A stretch of 64,000 nt of DNA from Bacillus sp. J37 (GCF_000518865.1 NZ_JAEK01000009.1:109524-173523); one strand, 5' to 3'; positions 10,105 through 19,360 are shown, numbered from the stretch's first letter. Numbers and translations: made by a program. The notes: generated from the sequence alone by a model not told the origin.

Positions 10105-11198
10105 TTTGCCGCCTTGTCCCTTCTTGTTAAAATGACTTTTAATAAAACGATGGCCATTACTTGTGCAGGTAATAAGATCATCATCCAAGATTTTGCTATC
10201 CTTCCAACCATCTCAACATCAAGAAAGAATTGGCTGATTAATCCCAATAAAGAAAAAATAACCAATATAATCATTGGTGTAAAATCCCTTTTCTTTATCT
10301 TAATGCTGGGAAAAATCGACTTTAACTGCTCCATCCCAACATGCCAATGCAATGTTACACTCGCAATTGAAATATTAATATACAAACCTAAGAATAAAAA
10401 ACTTACCCGTTCAATAAAACCAAGTTCGATCCTTAAAGCTTCAGTTGTGGCAATCCAAGGAAACGTGTATATTCCTACACCGTCAAATCCATGCACACCG
10501 ATAGGTATGAAAAAAGTAGTAACTAAAGTAATAAAACCAAGAAAACTTAAAATAAAAATTGAGAATCCAACTTTCACCTCTTTAAAGTATCGATTAAAAA
10601 TAACAAGATTTGCATATCCAGTATAAACAAACGATGCTGTTGATATCGTTTCAAAATTCGGGATTTCCTGATAGTATGTTAGTGCAACACGGGCTGAATC
10701 CCAAATAATTTCATTGTTTGTATAAGATTTAAATATGATAAACGCAATAAAAGGGAGGTTTAATAATAAAATGATTTCTATAGCATACAGAATGTGTTTA
10801 GAATGCATTAATGCTCCAAAGAAGATAATGACCAAAAAGGAAAGCATAATGACCAGTTCGTCTAATTCTGGGTTGATATATTGTTTTGAAATATGTGTAA
10901 ATATGGTTAACGTTACAAAGCCGGCAATAAACCATAATAACCCCTGAAAAAACAAATAAAAAAACCGAAACCATTTTTGTGTATACTTTTCGAGAATTTC
11001 AGGTATACCCTGTTCCGGAAATTTACTGATATATTTTACAAAATAGAATATAAGTAACATTCCAATCGGCAGACTGATAAACATGCCAAGTAAAGCACCC
11101 TTACTTCTGTTTTCAATTAAAACAGTTGGAACATATGCGACAATATTTGTGAGCATATTTAAAATGAGCATAATATAAAAGTATCGTTTCGACATCAT
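10101..11198 (-). CDS. GerAB/ArcD-type germination permease subunit
   Basis: 365-residue B subunit of the germinant receptor, with about ten membrane segments and an amino-acid-permease-like fold (APC superfamily). It begins with tandem ATG codons (11198 and 11195) after AGGAAG. Known B subunits hold the germinant-binding site. The overlap with the C-subunit gene and a 34-base gap to the A-subunit gene give the canonical A-B-C operon order. The germinant is not predictable from sequence alone. Confidence 0.95.
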   Translation of the reverse strand: MMSKRYFYIMLILNMLTNIVAYVPTVLIENRSKGALLGMFISLPIGMLLIFYFVKYISKFPEQGIPEILEKYTQKWFRFFYLFFQGLLWFIAGFVTLTIFTHISKQYINPELDELVIMLSFLVIIFFGALMHSKHILYAIEIILLLNLPFIAFIIFKSYTNNEIIWDSARVALTYYQEIPNFETISTASFVYTGYANLVIFNRYFKEVKVGFSIFILSFLGFITLVTTFFIPIGVHGFDGVGIYTFPWIATTEALRIELGFIERVSFLFLGLYINISIASVTLHWHVGMEQLKSIFPSIKIKKRDFTPMIILVIFSLLGLISQFFLDVEMVGRIAKSWMMILLPAQVMAIVLLKVILTRRDKAAK

Positions 11199-11232
11199 CA
11201 ACTTCCTAATCTATTTTTAAGCTTCGCAGTAT

Positions 11233-12564
11233 TTATTTTCTGAATTGTTCTCCATTAAAAAATGCCAAATACGGCCTGCCAAAGCTATTTAAACTTACCA
11301 AATAATATATGATCCCGATTAAACCAAAAATCACTCCAATTAATCCAGTAAAAGTGGAGACTATTAACAGCAAATACTTTGTAACTCGCATTGCGAAGCC
11401 CATTTCATTAATTGGAATCACAAAATTAGAAATGGCTACTGCGGAAACAATAATAATCATAATATTACTTACCAGACCTGCCTCTGTTGCAGCTTGTCCT
11501 AAAATAAGCCCACCAACAGTTGTAGCAGTCGGACCAATTGCTTTAGGTAATCTGATACTGGCTTCTGTTAACAATTCCATCATAATAAGCATAAAAAATA
11601 CCTCGATATATGCCGGATATGGCACAGACATTCTGCTGCCAGCAATCGACAATGCCAACTGAACACGAAATAACTCAGGATTATATGCTGTTATACCAAC
11701 ATACATTGCCGGCAGCAATAGGGCTGTTCCCAACCCCAGATATCGTAATAAGACTAAAAATTTCGCAATCCAGGAAGGTAAATAAAGATCATCCATTGAG
11801 CTCATAAAATCATAGAAAACAGAAGGTAAAATCAATGCAAATCTCGTCCCTTCCATCATGACAATTACCTTACCTTTTGAAAGATTATAAGCGATCCGGT
11901 CAGGCCGTTCTGTTATGACAATTGTCGGAAACAGAAAAGACTTATGCCTAGTAATCATCCTTGATAGCTGTGAAACGGATTGTACAACGTCTTTATCAAT
12001 TTCATTTAATCTTTGATAAAGCTCTTGTAATACTTCTTTATCTACTTCTATCGAATCATAGAGAATCTTTAACCCCATCTGTGATTTCTTTCCTACTCTA
12101 TAATCATCAAATGCAAGTGAAGATTGATGATACCTGTGGCGAATAATATTCATATTTGTTTCGAGGTCCTCACTTAATCCTGTTTGGGGACCTTGAATAG
12201 TCGTTTCAATTGTTGTTTCAGGTATCGCTTTATTAAGTATTTTTTTAACATCAAGAATGAAATGAAGATCATTTAAGAAAATAAGGACTGAACCTTTTAG
12301 CAATAGCTCAATAGGATTGTCACTATCCTCAATCTTTCGTACTCCCGATAATGATAATAAGTAGTCTTCATACCCTCCAATCTCTATTTCCTCAAAAAAA
12401 GGTACATAAAGATCTTTGTGAATTTTCTCTACATCACAAATGCTGCTTATGTACCATAACTCACATCCCTTCCCTTCGGCTTCAAATCTTTGGTTCACCA
12501 AATCAGGAGAGCCTGTTAATTCTTTTTTTATATCATCTATCATTTCTTGCTTAGATTTGAGCAT
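11233..12564 (-). CDS. GerA-family spore germination protein, A subunit
   Basis: 443-residue A subunit of the germinant receptor. A cytosolic N-terminal domain (about 1-240) is followed by membrane segments containing the family block SIAGSRMSVPYPAYIEVFFM and LPKAIGPTATTVGGLILGQAA. It is somewhat shorter than many GerAA proteins (about 480-500) because the N- and C-terminal tails are short. A GGGGAG site lies 8 bases before the ATG. First gene of the operon; expression is expected in the forespore, but no clear sigma-G promoter was read. Confidence 0.95.
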   Translation of the reverse strand: MLKSKQEMIDDIKKELTGSPDLVNQRFEAEGKGCELWYISSICDVEKIHKDLYVPFFEEIEIGGYEDYLLSLSGVRKIEDSDNPIELLLKGSVLIFLNDLHFILDVKKILNKAIPETTIETTIQGPQTGLSEDLETNMNIIRHRYHQSSLAFDDYRVGKKSQMGLKILYDSIEVDKEVLQELYQRLNEIDKDVVQSVSQLSRMITRHKSFLFPTIVITERPDRIAYNLSKGKVIVMMEGTRFALILPSVFYDFMSSMDDLYLPSWIAKFLVLLRYLGLGTALLLPAMYVGITAYNPELFRVQLALSIAGSRMSVPYPAYIEVFFMLIMMELLTEASIRLPKAIGPTATTVGGLILGQAATEAGLVSNIMIIIVSAVAISNFVIPINEMGFAMRVTKYLLLIVSTFTGLIGVIFGLIGIIYYLVSLNSFGRPYLAFFNGEQFRK

Positions 12565-12726
12565 AGCTTAAACTCCCCACCTGGTCTTACTTTAAATTTA
12601 TCGTTTGCTATAAGTGGAAAATTATACTTTAAAATCAAATTATTCACATTCCTTCCTTTTAAATGAATAGATCAAAACATAAAAAACACATACTATCGTC
12701 ATCTATGTATGCTGGAGGGAAGGCTA

Positions 12727-13683
12727 ATGAAAAAGTTTTTTGTAGTAAATCTTTTTTTCCTTTGTTTCTTATGTCAAACAACTCAAGCAGCACCACCACA
12801 AGATGAAGTAAACAATATCCTTTCAGAAATAAATTGGACACAGCAACAATTAACTAATTATCTCGAGTACTATGAATTGACCCTGGATGATTTTGAAACT
12901 GGTGATGACCTGCGGATGATTTTAGGGACAGTAATTACTCCAGAAAACTTAGCGGAACTTTTACAACAATATGAAATAAACAGACAAGAATTGGATATTG
13001 TTCTAGCTGAATTTGGTGAGTCAATTGAGGATTATTATTTTATTGAGGACCTTGATGTTGCCTTGAATTTTTACTTAGATCATGATGGTGAAATGGCTGA
13101 AATCGAAGAACTTTTATCCTTAATCGGATTAACTGAGGAAGAAGTAGATTCCCTTTTTACCCACTTTATGGAATTAGATGAAAAAAAACTTGAACAACAG
13201 ATGGAAACTATAATGTCCCGTTTAGATCCTTACTTAAAGATGGACGATATAACTGCATTAACAGAAGAACAGCAAGATGAAATGATTGGTCTCTTTCAAG
13301 AGATCATGGATGCATTAAATCTAAAAGCCCAGTTTACGTTGGTAGATAACAATGATGTAGAAACCAACGTCACATTTAAGCAATTAATGAATATGGAGGA
13401 ATTGTACAAAAATGACCTGCTTATTACTCTCTATAGTCTTCAAGGAGAACATATTTTAGATATGCGGTTATCCGAAGATATGCTTAACTCAGAATTTTTT
13501 ATTGAATCAGGAATTGAATTTGCTAAGCTAGGAGATTTAGCAGGAGAATTAACGAATATGCTGCACGATCGTCTACCTGATACAGCCTCTTCTATATGGA
13601 TAAGTTTAATAATCGGGTTCATACTAGTGGGCATTGGCGTTACCGGTATCTTGTTTATAAAAAGGGTCAGACAGGTGGGGTAA
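12727..13683 (+). CDS. Processed acidic surface protein with LPDTA sorting signal
   Basis: 318-residue cell-wall protein. Signal peptide at residues 1-25 (MKKFFVVNLFFLCFLCQTTQ, then AAPP). The body is very acidic, with repeated helical units rich in E, D and L, such as VNNILSEINWTQQQL and ENLAELLQQYE. A C-terminal sorting signal LPDTA at about residue 284 is followed by a hydrophobic span and the basic tail KRVRQVG. LPDTA/LPDTS are the signals recognised by class D sortases such as B. subtilis YhcS. The sortase gene starts one base after its stop. GGAGGG sits 7 bases before the chosen ATG at 12727. Function is unknown. Confidence 0.88.
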   Translation: MKKFFVVNLFFLCFLCQTTQAAPPQDEVNNILSEINWTQQQLTNYLEYYELTLDDFETGDDLRMILGTVITPENLAELLQQYEINRQELDIVLAEFGESIEDYYFIEDLDVALNFYLDHDGEMAEIEELLSLIGLTEEEVDSLFTHFMELDEKKLEQQMETIMSRLDPYLKMDDITALTEEQQDEMIGLFQEIMDALNLKAQFTLVDNNDVETNVTFKQLMNMEELYKNDLLITLYSLQGEHILDMRLSEDMLNSEFFIESGIEFAKLGDLAGELTNMLHDRLPDTASSIWISLIIGFILVGIGVTGILFIKRVRQVG

Positions 13684-13684
13684 A

Positions 13685-14290
13685 ATGATCACTCGTTTTG
13701 TTTCATTTCTTTCCTTTGGTTTCGTAATTATTGGATGTAGTTTCATTATCTATCAATCCTATTGGCTATTAAATATGTTTCTATCTGTTGAACAGGATGT
13801 TCATGCACCTTATTCAAAACCTGGTATAGGGAAAGCATCCCAGACAGTGACTTCTTCTCTTCCTATGGAAGAAGGTGAAAAAATCGGTATCCTTTCCATT
13901 CCAAAACTCGAGAAAACGCTGCCTATTTATGAAGGGGTAGGTGAAGACATACTGAAGAAAGGAATTGGTCACATTCCTTCTACACCCCTGCCCGGTCAAC
14001 AAAGTAATGCAGTATTATCCGGTCACCGAGATACATTTTTTCGCGGACTTGATCGTTTAAAAGTAGGGGATTCTCTCATTGTAACAAGTAATAATAAAAC
14101 ATATATTTTTAAAATTAAGAAAATACGAATTGTCGATAAGAATGACAAAACTGTTATCGTCCCAAAGCCAAGAAGCACATTAACACTTACAACTTGTTAT
14201 CCTTTTACCTATATTGGCCCTGCACCTCAACGATATATTGTTGAAGCACAACTACTTACAAAGCCAAAGATAGAACAATTGGGTAGATAA
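13685..14290 (+). CDS. Class D sortase
   Basis: 201-residue membrane-anchored transpeptidase with an N-terminal membrane segment (residues 5-28) and a sortase beta barrel. Catalytic residues are visible: His in LSGHRDTFF, Cys in TLTTCYPF, and Arg in PQRYIVEA. It cleaves LPXTA-type signals and links the protein to peptidoglycan. It directly follows the acidic LPDTA protein gene, so that protein is its likely dedicated substrate. Similar to B. subtilis YhcS (about 198 aa). Confidence 0.93.
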   Translation: MITRFVSFLSFGFVIIGCSFIIYQSYWLLNMFLSVEQDVHAPYSKPGIGKASQTVTSSLPMEEGEKIGILSIPKLEKTLPIYEGVGEDILKKGIGHIPSTPLPGQQSNAVLSGHRDTFFRGLDRLKVGDSLIVTSNNKTYIFKIKKIRIVDKNDKTVIVPKPRSTLTLTTCYPFTYIGPAPQRYIVEAQLLTKPKIEQLGR

Positions 14291-14316
14291 GAGCTGACAA
14301 TCGCTCTTTTCTTAGT
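14286..14316 (+). terminator. Short terminator after the sortase gene
   Basis: AAGAGC pairs with GCTCTT and is followed by TTCTT. The stem is short. Confidence 0.5.
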
Positions 14317-14382
14317 AAACTTCATATTGAAAACTTATAACTATCATCATACTCATCAAATTAGCTTAGGAGGATATAAAGA

Positions 14383-16053
14383 ATGACACAAAAGGAACAA
14401 CTATCTATTTTTGCATTAGGCGGTGTTAACGAAATTGGAAAAAACATGTATGTTGTTCAATACTCAAACGAAATTTTCATCATTGATTGTGGTGGAAAAT
14501 TTCCTGATGAAAGTTTATTAGGAATCGATTTAATTATTCCTGATCTCTCTTATTTAGAGGCAAACCAAGATAAAATTAAAGCCCTAATTGTTACACATGG
14601 TCATGAAGATCATATTGGCGGTATCCCCTATTTCCTAAAAAAATTGAATGTTCCTATATATGGAACACGCTTTACATTAGGCTTGATTGAATTAAAACTG
14701 ATAGAGCATAACCTTTTAAGAGATACTGAACTGATACAAATTGACTCTACATCACAAATTCCATTTGAGAAAGTAAATGTGAGTTTTTTTAAAACAAATC
14801 ACAGTATTCCAGATTGCTTAGGAATTGTATTTCATACACCTGAAGGAAATGTTGTTCACACTGGTGATTTTAAATTCGATTTAACTCCAGTGAATAACCA
14901 ACACTCAGATATTCACAAAATGGCTGAAATTGGGAGGCAAGGCGTTCTAGTACTCTTATCTGAGAGTACTAATGCAGAGCGTTCAGGCTTAACTCCTTCT
15001 GAAAGAATGGTTGGCGAGCATATGGATGAAGCGTTTATGAAGGCAAATCGAAAGGTTATCGTTTCTACGTTTGCTTCCAATGTAAACAGAGTTCAGCAAG
15101 TTGTCGATGCTGCAAGGAAAACAAACCGAAAGCTTGCCTTATTAGGTAGAAGTATGGTAAATGTCATCGACGTTGCTATGGAGCGGGGATATGTAAATAT
15201 CCCTGAAGGAATGTTGATACAACCTCAGCAAATTCATGAACTTGAACCTGAAAATGTAGCCATTCTTTGTACAGGAAGCCAGGGTGAGCCGATGGCAGCA
15301 CTTGCCCGCCTTTCGACCGCAAATTACCGTGATGCAGAAATACTTGCTGGTGATACGGTTATTTTAGCAGCATCTCCTATTCCAGGTAATGAACGAAATG
15401 TATCACGGATTATTGACAACTTATTTTCATTGGGGGCAAGAGTTATCTATGGTTCTGGTAGCTCAACAGGTATGCATGTGTCAGGTCATGGGTATCAAGA
15501 GGACCTAAAGCTAATGCTTACGTTAATGATGCCGAAATACTTCATTCCTATCCACGGCGAGTACAGAATGCTTCATCAACATCAACTGTTAGCTGAATCG
15601 GTGGGAGTAGAAAAAGATCATACATTCATTGTCAACTTAGGTGATGTTGTAGACATTGTTGGTCAACAAGCTAATCAGACAAGAAAAGTTCCAGCGGGTA
15701 ATACTTATGTCGACGGTATAGGTGTTGGAGATGTAGGTGACATTATTTTACGGGATCGCAAGCAACTTTCAGAGGATGGAATGCTTGTCATCGTTGTTAC
15801 ACTTAGCAAAACAGATCGAAGTATCATTTCTGGTCCAGACACAATATCAAGAGGATTTGTATATGCAAGAGATTCTGAAGCATTATTAAAGGATGTCAAT
15901 CGTCAAGTTGAAAGGATTGTAAAAGATCTGCAAAAAGAACGAGTGCATCAGTGGAATATCATGAAACAAAACATCAAGAAAACACTTGGACAATATCTTT
16001 ATAAACATACGAAAAGAAAGCCAATGATTCTTCCAATTATTATTGAAGTATAA
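14383..16053 (+). CDS. Ribonuclease J family protein
   Basis: 556-residue metallo-beta-lactamase/beta-CASP nuclease, the family of 5'-3' exo- and endonucleases central to RNA turnover in Bacillus. Metal ligands are intact in THGHEDHIGG (near residue 75), the HTGDFKFD motif, and HVSGHGYQED and IPIHGEYRM further on. It ends KPMILPIIIEV as RnjA and RnjB do. It differs along its length from both B. subtilis paralogues, and the neighbours (sortase, GNAT) are not those of rnjA or rnjB, so a third paralogue is likely. AGGAGG precedes the ATG. Confidence 0.93.
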   Translation: MTQKEQLSIFALGGVNEIGKNMYVVQYSNEIFIIDCGGKFPDESLLGIDLIIPDLSYLEANQDKIKALIVTHGHEDHIGGIPYFLKKLNVPIYGTRFTLGLIELKLIEHNLLRDTELIQIDSTSQIPFEKVNVSFFKTNHSIPDCLGIVFHTPEGNVVHTGDFKFDLTPVNNQHSDIHKMAEIGRQGVLVLLSESTNAERSGLTPSERMVGEHMDEAFMKANRKVIVSTFASNVNRVQQVVDAARKTNRKLALLGRSMVNVIDVAMERGYVNIPEGMLIQPQQIHELEPENVAILCTGSQGEPMAALARLSTANYRDAEILAGDTVILAASPIPGNERNVSRIIDNLFSLGARVIYGSGSSTGMHVSGHGYQEDLKLMLTLMMPKYFIPIHGEYRMLHQHQLLAESVGVEKDHTFIVNLGDVVDIVGQQANQTRKVPAGNTYVDGIGVGDVGDIILRDRKQLSEDGMLVIVVTLSKTDRSIISGPDTISRGFVYARDSEALLKDVNRQVERIVKDLQKERVHQWNIMKQNIKKTLGQYLYKHTKRKPMILPIIIEV

Positions 16054-16083
16054 AAGAGGCGGTTATATCGCCTCTTTCCCTTT
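16053..16083 (+). terminator. Terminator of the RNase J gene
   Basis: AAGAGGCG pairs with CGCCTCTT across a short loop, followed by a T-rich tail. Confidence 0.8.
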
Positions 16084-16200
16084 GTTATACATCTTGACTT
16101 TTCCTGACTTTCACTTTATAATATTACACTGTTTGTTATTAGCACTTATTATCCAGTCTAATAAAAGCGTGTAATCAAATAAATGAGAGGAGTGGAGGAG

Positions 16201-16719
16201 ATGTATAAACTACTTGAAGCCGATCATCATTCTAAAAATCCTGACGTATTAAAGGAAGAATTAGAGGATCTGGAGTTTCAGGTATTTCGCATGCAAGATA
16301 ATTTAAAAGAGATTGCGAAAAAAAGTAAAGTTTTAGGTGTTGACCAAGCAAATGATGAAAAGCTTGTGATTGTTTACACACCAGAAGATGATCAATCTTG
16401 TAAAATTATGTTATGTGATTGTGAAACTTCTTATAAAGGAAGTTGGGACTTTTCAATTCAGGCAACATATGCTGATGAAAGTACAATTCACATTGGTGAC
16501 ATAAAAGGGCCTGCCAATAAAGGCTATGGTACAATCTGTATGGATTATTTAAAAGAGCTTGCTATTGAACATAACATACCAAAGATTACCGGCGATATCG
16601 CTGAAAGAGACTGGGACCATGTTGATCGACTTGTTCATTTTTATAAAAAAAATGATTTTTACGTAAAAGTAAATGACGAAGACAAGTCAGGCGAAATCAT
16701 ATGGGTATCAAATCTATAA
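16201..16719 (+). CDS. GNAT-like acetyltransferase-fold protein
   Basis: 172-residue protein. An N-terminal coiled-coil-like stretch (residues 12-45, LKEELEDLEFQVFRMQDNLK) precedes a GNAT-like core with the acetyl-CoA loop pattern KGPANKGYGTICMDYLKEL and a final FYKKNDFYVKV strand typical of the fold. The substrate is unknown. The ATG at 16201 is chosen because of the GAGGAG and GGAGGAG upstream; an ATG at 16183 is less well placed. Single gene with a terminator after it. I do not recognise a named family. Confidence 0.72.
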   Translation: MYKLLEADHHSKNPDVLKEELEDLEFQVFRMQDNLKEIAKKSKVLGVDQANDEKLVIVYTPEDDQSCKIMLCDCETSYKGSWDFSIQATYADESTIHIGDIKGPANKGYGTICMDYLKELAIEHNIPKITGDIAERDWDHVDRLVHFYKKNDFYVKVNDEDKSGEIIWVSNL

Positions 16720-16730
16720 TAAAAGGAATG

Positions 16731-16784
16731 GATCATTTTGAATCAGTTTACGTCTTTACCTGAATTAAAATGATCTATTTTTTA
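16731..16784 (+). terminator. Terminator of the GNAT-like gene
   Basis: GATCATTTT pairs with AAAATGATC across a long loop, followed by TATTTTTTAT. Confidence 0.65.
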
Positions 16785-16845
16785 TATACATTAAACTAAA
16801 TTCTATGAATCTTTACGTTCATTCTTATAAAAACATTTTCAAAAA

Positions 16846-16873
16846 TGAAACCTTCTTATATTATAATCGTAAT
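16846..16873 (+). promoter_or_regulatory. Sigma-W-type ECF promoter of the 16928-yxcD operon
   Basis: TGAAAC at 16846-16851 and CGTA at 16868-16871, separated by exactly 16 bases, match the sigma-W consensus. It lies 55 bases before the start codon of the next gene. Envelope-stress induction is inferred. Confidence 0.75.
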
Positions 16874-16927
16874 ACATGTATCACATTAAATAGTGATGCT
16901 ATAACCTACTAGGAGGAAATCAACAAC

Positions 16928-17362
16928 ATGTTTAAAAAATTATTTTCAGCAATGTTAGCACTCAGTTTACTTCTTACCCCTATTGGCGGCTTTATGCTAG
17001 GAGACCAAGTTTCAACAGTCCAAGCAAAAGGCTACAAATCAGGAAAAAAGTCATTTAATTCAAACACAAATTCTAACAGTCCTTCATTATTTAAAAAGGA
17101 AGATTCTCAACAAAAATCTTCAACAACAAAAAGCACAACAACAAAGCCTAAAACTGGCGGTATCATGAAAGGCTTATTTTTAGGTGGACTAGCAGGTCTA
17201 TTACTTGGCGGATTATTATCAAATCTTGGGGTATTAGGCTCTATTATCGGCTTATTAATAAATGTGTTCGCAATTATGGCGGTTATCATAATTATACGTA
17301 AGATTTTCACTTATTTTATGAAGAAACGTAAAGATAAGGAAGAAACTGCATGGGGCAAATAA
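16928..17362 (+). CDS. Secreted or membrane-anchored protein with Gly-rich transmembrane region
   Basis: 144 residues. A signal peptide (about 1-34, ending VQAKG) is followed by a Ser/Thr/Lys/Asn-rich linker (35-75), then a Gly-rich hydrophobic block GLFLGGLAGLLLGGLLSNLG and a second membrane span, ending in a basic cytoplasmic tail KKRKDKEE. This layout resembles the N-terminal part of Tim44-like predicted transport proteins, without the Tim44 domain. It is the first gene of an operon with yxcD, whose start overlaps it by 13 bases, and it follows a sigma-W-type promoter. Function is unknown. Confidence 0.8.
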   Translation: MFKKLFSAMLALSLLLTPIGGFMLGDQVSTVQAKGYKSGKKSFNSNTNSNSPSLFKKEDSQQKSSTTKSTTTKPKTGGIMKGLFLGGLAGLLLGGLLSNLGVLGSIIGLLINVFAIMAVIIIIRKIFTYFMKKRKDKEETAWGK

Positions 17363-17640
17363 AGGTCTCTGAGCAAGATATTGTAAATGCGCTATGTTTA
17401 CACATTGCCCATAAAAGACAGATTAATCCTCAAGAGGTTGAAATTGAATTAATGTATGATGATGATTATGGTTTTTCTGCTGAAGCTTATGTGAATGACC
17501 GCAAGCAGGTATTAATTACAGCAAACATCATTGAAGCTTTAAGATTCTGGCTCGAAAATGAAATGAATATTGACCCATTCTCAGCTGCAATTGAACTTCT
17601 TTTAGATGATAATGAAGGAATTATAGCCTATATAAAATAA
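17350..17640 (+). CDS. yxcD: YxcD family protein (DUF2653)
   Basis: 96-residue soluble acidic protein matching YxcD/DUF2653: SEQDIVNALCLHIAHKRQ, VEIELMYDDDYGFSAEAYV, then FWLENEMNIDPFSAAIELLL. The length equals that of B. subtilis YxcD. Function is unknown. The ATG lies inside the end of the preceding gene, so translation is probably coupled. It shares the sigma-W-type promoter, which suggests a role at the cell envelope. Confidence 0.85.
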   Translation: MGQIKVSEQDIVNALCLHIAHKRQINPQEVEIELMYDDDYGFSAEAYVNDRKQVLITANIIEALRFWLENEMNIDPFSAAIELLLDDNEGIIAYIK

Positions 17641-17672
17641 AAACAGAGTCAGACTCTGTTTTTATTTTTTTC
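17641..17672 (+). terminator. Terminator of the yxcD operon
   Basis: AAACAGAGT pairs with ACTCTGTTT across a two-base turn, followed by a long T-rich tail. Confidence 0.85.
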
Positions 17673-17728
17673 TGTTATATCTGATATACTGTAATAGTCT
17701 AACATTTTTTCAAAGGAGCTAATAGTAT

Positions 17729-17896
17729 ATGAGATCCCCGAAAGGACTTCTTATCGGTTCAATAATCACAGATATTGTTTTAATAATCTATCTTTTTACT
17801 TTAATAGAAGAAATCGGAATAGGTTTTGTTTTATTACTATCAGCTTTACTTTTAGGAGCCACATTTCTTACCTATAAATTAACCTCAAGGTTATAA
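17729..17896 (+). CDS. Small two-TM membrane protein, 55 aa
   Basis: Frame from ATG 17729 to TAA, preceded by AAAGGAG at 10 bases. The product starts MRSPKGLLIGSIITD and has two hydrophobic segments (about 8-26 and 31-49) separated by EEIG. I do not recognise the family. It is convergent with the M42 peptidase gene, with 5 bases between the stops. Confidence 0.68.
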   Translation: MRSPKGLLIGSIITDIVLIIYLFTLIEEIGIGFVLLLSALLLGATFLTYKLTSRL

Positions 17897-17901
17897 ATGT
17901 G

Positions 17902-18936
17902 TTAAACATTCATCTCTGATAGAACATAGCAATAAAGTAGTTTAGCTGTATGTTCTAGTGAAGTAGTGTGAGTTCTTTCAAAAGCATGTGAAGCATCAAT
18001 TCCCGGTCCAATTAATCCGTGTACAAGGTCATGGCCTGAGCGGATAGCTGCCGAAGCATCTGAGCCATAGTATGGATAGATATCTACTTTGTATTCAATA
18101 TTATGCTGTTTCGCAAGTTCTACTAATTTTTTTCTTAACCCATAATGGTACGGCCCGCTTGAATCCTTTGCACAAATCGAGACCGTATATTCGTCTGTTG
18201 CTTGCCCGTCCCCTATTGCTCCCATATCTACTGCCAAATACTCTATTGTTTCATTGGGGATATTTGAGTTACCTCCATAACCAATTTCCTCATTATTTGA
18301 AATAAGAAAATGGGTTGTATATGGTAGTTCGATCGATTCAACCGATATTTTCTTGATCAAGTCTAATAATAAAGCAACACTTGCTTTATCATCCAAGTGA
18401 CGGGATTTAATGAAGCCACTTGTTGTAATTTCAACTCGTGGGTCAAATGAAATAAAGTCTCCAACTTCTATACCTAATTCACGGACATCTTGTGCATTAT
18501 GTACACGTTCATCAATCCTAACTTCCATATTTTTCTGATTTCTCTCCAATTTCCCTGCTTCTTTATAAACATGGACAGATGTTTGATGCATTAAGATCGT
18601 TCCAGTATAAACTTGACCATTTGATGTTTCAATTTGACAATATTCACCTTCAATTGAGTTATAATTAAACCCTCCGATGAGATCAATCATTAATCGTCTA
18701 TCGGATTTAATATCTTTTACGATTGCGCCCAATGTATCAACATGCGCGGTAAGCATCCGGTGTTGGCTATCAATTATTCCCGGTATTGTAACAATTAACC
18801 CACCTTTATGATTTCTTTTCATTTTCACCTGAAAGTCTTTAAGATACGATTCCACAAATGAAATTACTTTTTCAGTATTTCCTGAAGGACTTGGAATTTC
18901 CACTAATTTCTTTATTAATTGAAGTGTCTCTTTCAT
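17902..18936 (-). CDS. M42-family aminopeptidase
   Basis: 344-residue metallo-aminopeptidase (glutamyl aminopeptidase/endoglucanase M family). Metal and catalytic residues are visible in AHVDTLG, HLDDKASVA, NNEEIGYGG and VDMGAIGDG, with the last ligand in FERTHTTSLEH. These enzymes form dodecameric cytosolic shells that trim peptides. The ATG at 18936 is chosen because AAAAAGGAG lies 8 bases upstream; two earlier in-frame ATGs have worse spacing. Single gene. Confidence 0.93.
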   Translation of the reverse strand: MKETLQLIKKLVEIPSPSGNTEKVISFVESYLKDFQVKMKRNHKGGLIVTIPGIIDSQHRMLTAHVDTLGAIVKDIKSDRRLMIDLIGGFNYNSIEGEYCQIETSNGQVYTGTILMHQTSVHVYKEAGKLERNQKNMEVRIDERVHNAQDVRELGIEVGDFISFDPRVEITTSGFIKSRHLDDKASVALLLDLIKKISVESIELPYTTHFLISNNEEIGYGGNSNIPNETIEYLAVDMGAIGDGQATDEYTVSICAKDSSGPYHYGLRKKLVELAKQHNIEYKVDIYPYYGSDASAAIRSGHDLVHGLIGPGIDASHAFERTHTTSLEHTAKLLYCYVLSEMNV

Positions 18937-19127
18937 GAACATATCTCCTTTTTCCATCATGTTGAATTATATTGTAACGCAGATTGGTAGAGAAACAAAT
19001 TATTCAATTGACATTATTATGTTCCTGCCCTAAGATTTCACTTTTTCCCACATGAATTTTCAGTACCGGATAATTTTTCTAGTTAAGGGAAACATTATAA
19101 ATAGTTTTTAAAAAAGGAGATATTGTC

Positions 19128-19349
19128 ATGGATTTGCATCATAATATGGAATTTAAATTAAGTGGAAACTTCCTACCGAATATCAGTAACTCAGATAAAC
19201 TGAAAATTGTTGAAATCTCTGATAAAAGTATTGTTATCCAAATGAATAACTCAAAAAGAAGAGGTGTTTTCCCAAAAGACAGTTTCCATTACTGGATTAA
19301 TCGAAAATCACTGATCGCGATACAAGAAGACGAGAAAAAAACATCATAA
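19128..19349 (+). CDS. Hypothetical protein, 73 aa
   Basis: Small soluble protein starting MDLHHNMEFKLSGNF, with predicted short beta strands (KIVEISDKSIVIQM) and a basic centre, NSKRRGVFPKDSF. AAAAAGGAG precedes the ATG. A good terminator follows. I do not recognise the family; the pattern could be a small beta-barrel nucleic-acid or ligand binder, but that is a guess. Confidence 0.7.
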   Translation: MDLHHNMEFKLSGNFLPNISNSDKLKIVEISDKSIVIQMNNSKRRGVFPKDSFHYWINRKSLIAIQEDEKKTS

Positions 19350-19360
19350 AAATTAAGCAC

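Noticed and set aside
10114..10626. 170-codon open frame on the + strand opposite the GerAB gene
   Set aside because: Its product is a string of shadow residues from the antisense of a membrane protein, with no ribosome binding site and no known family.
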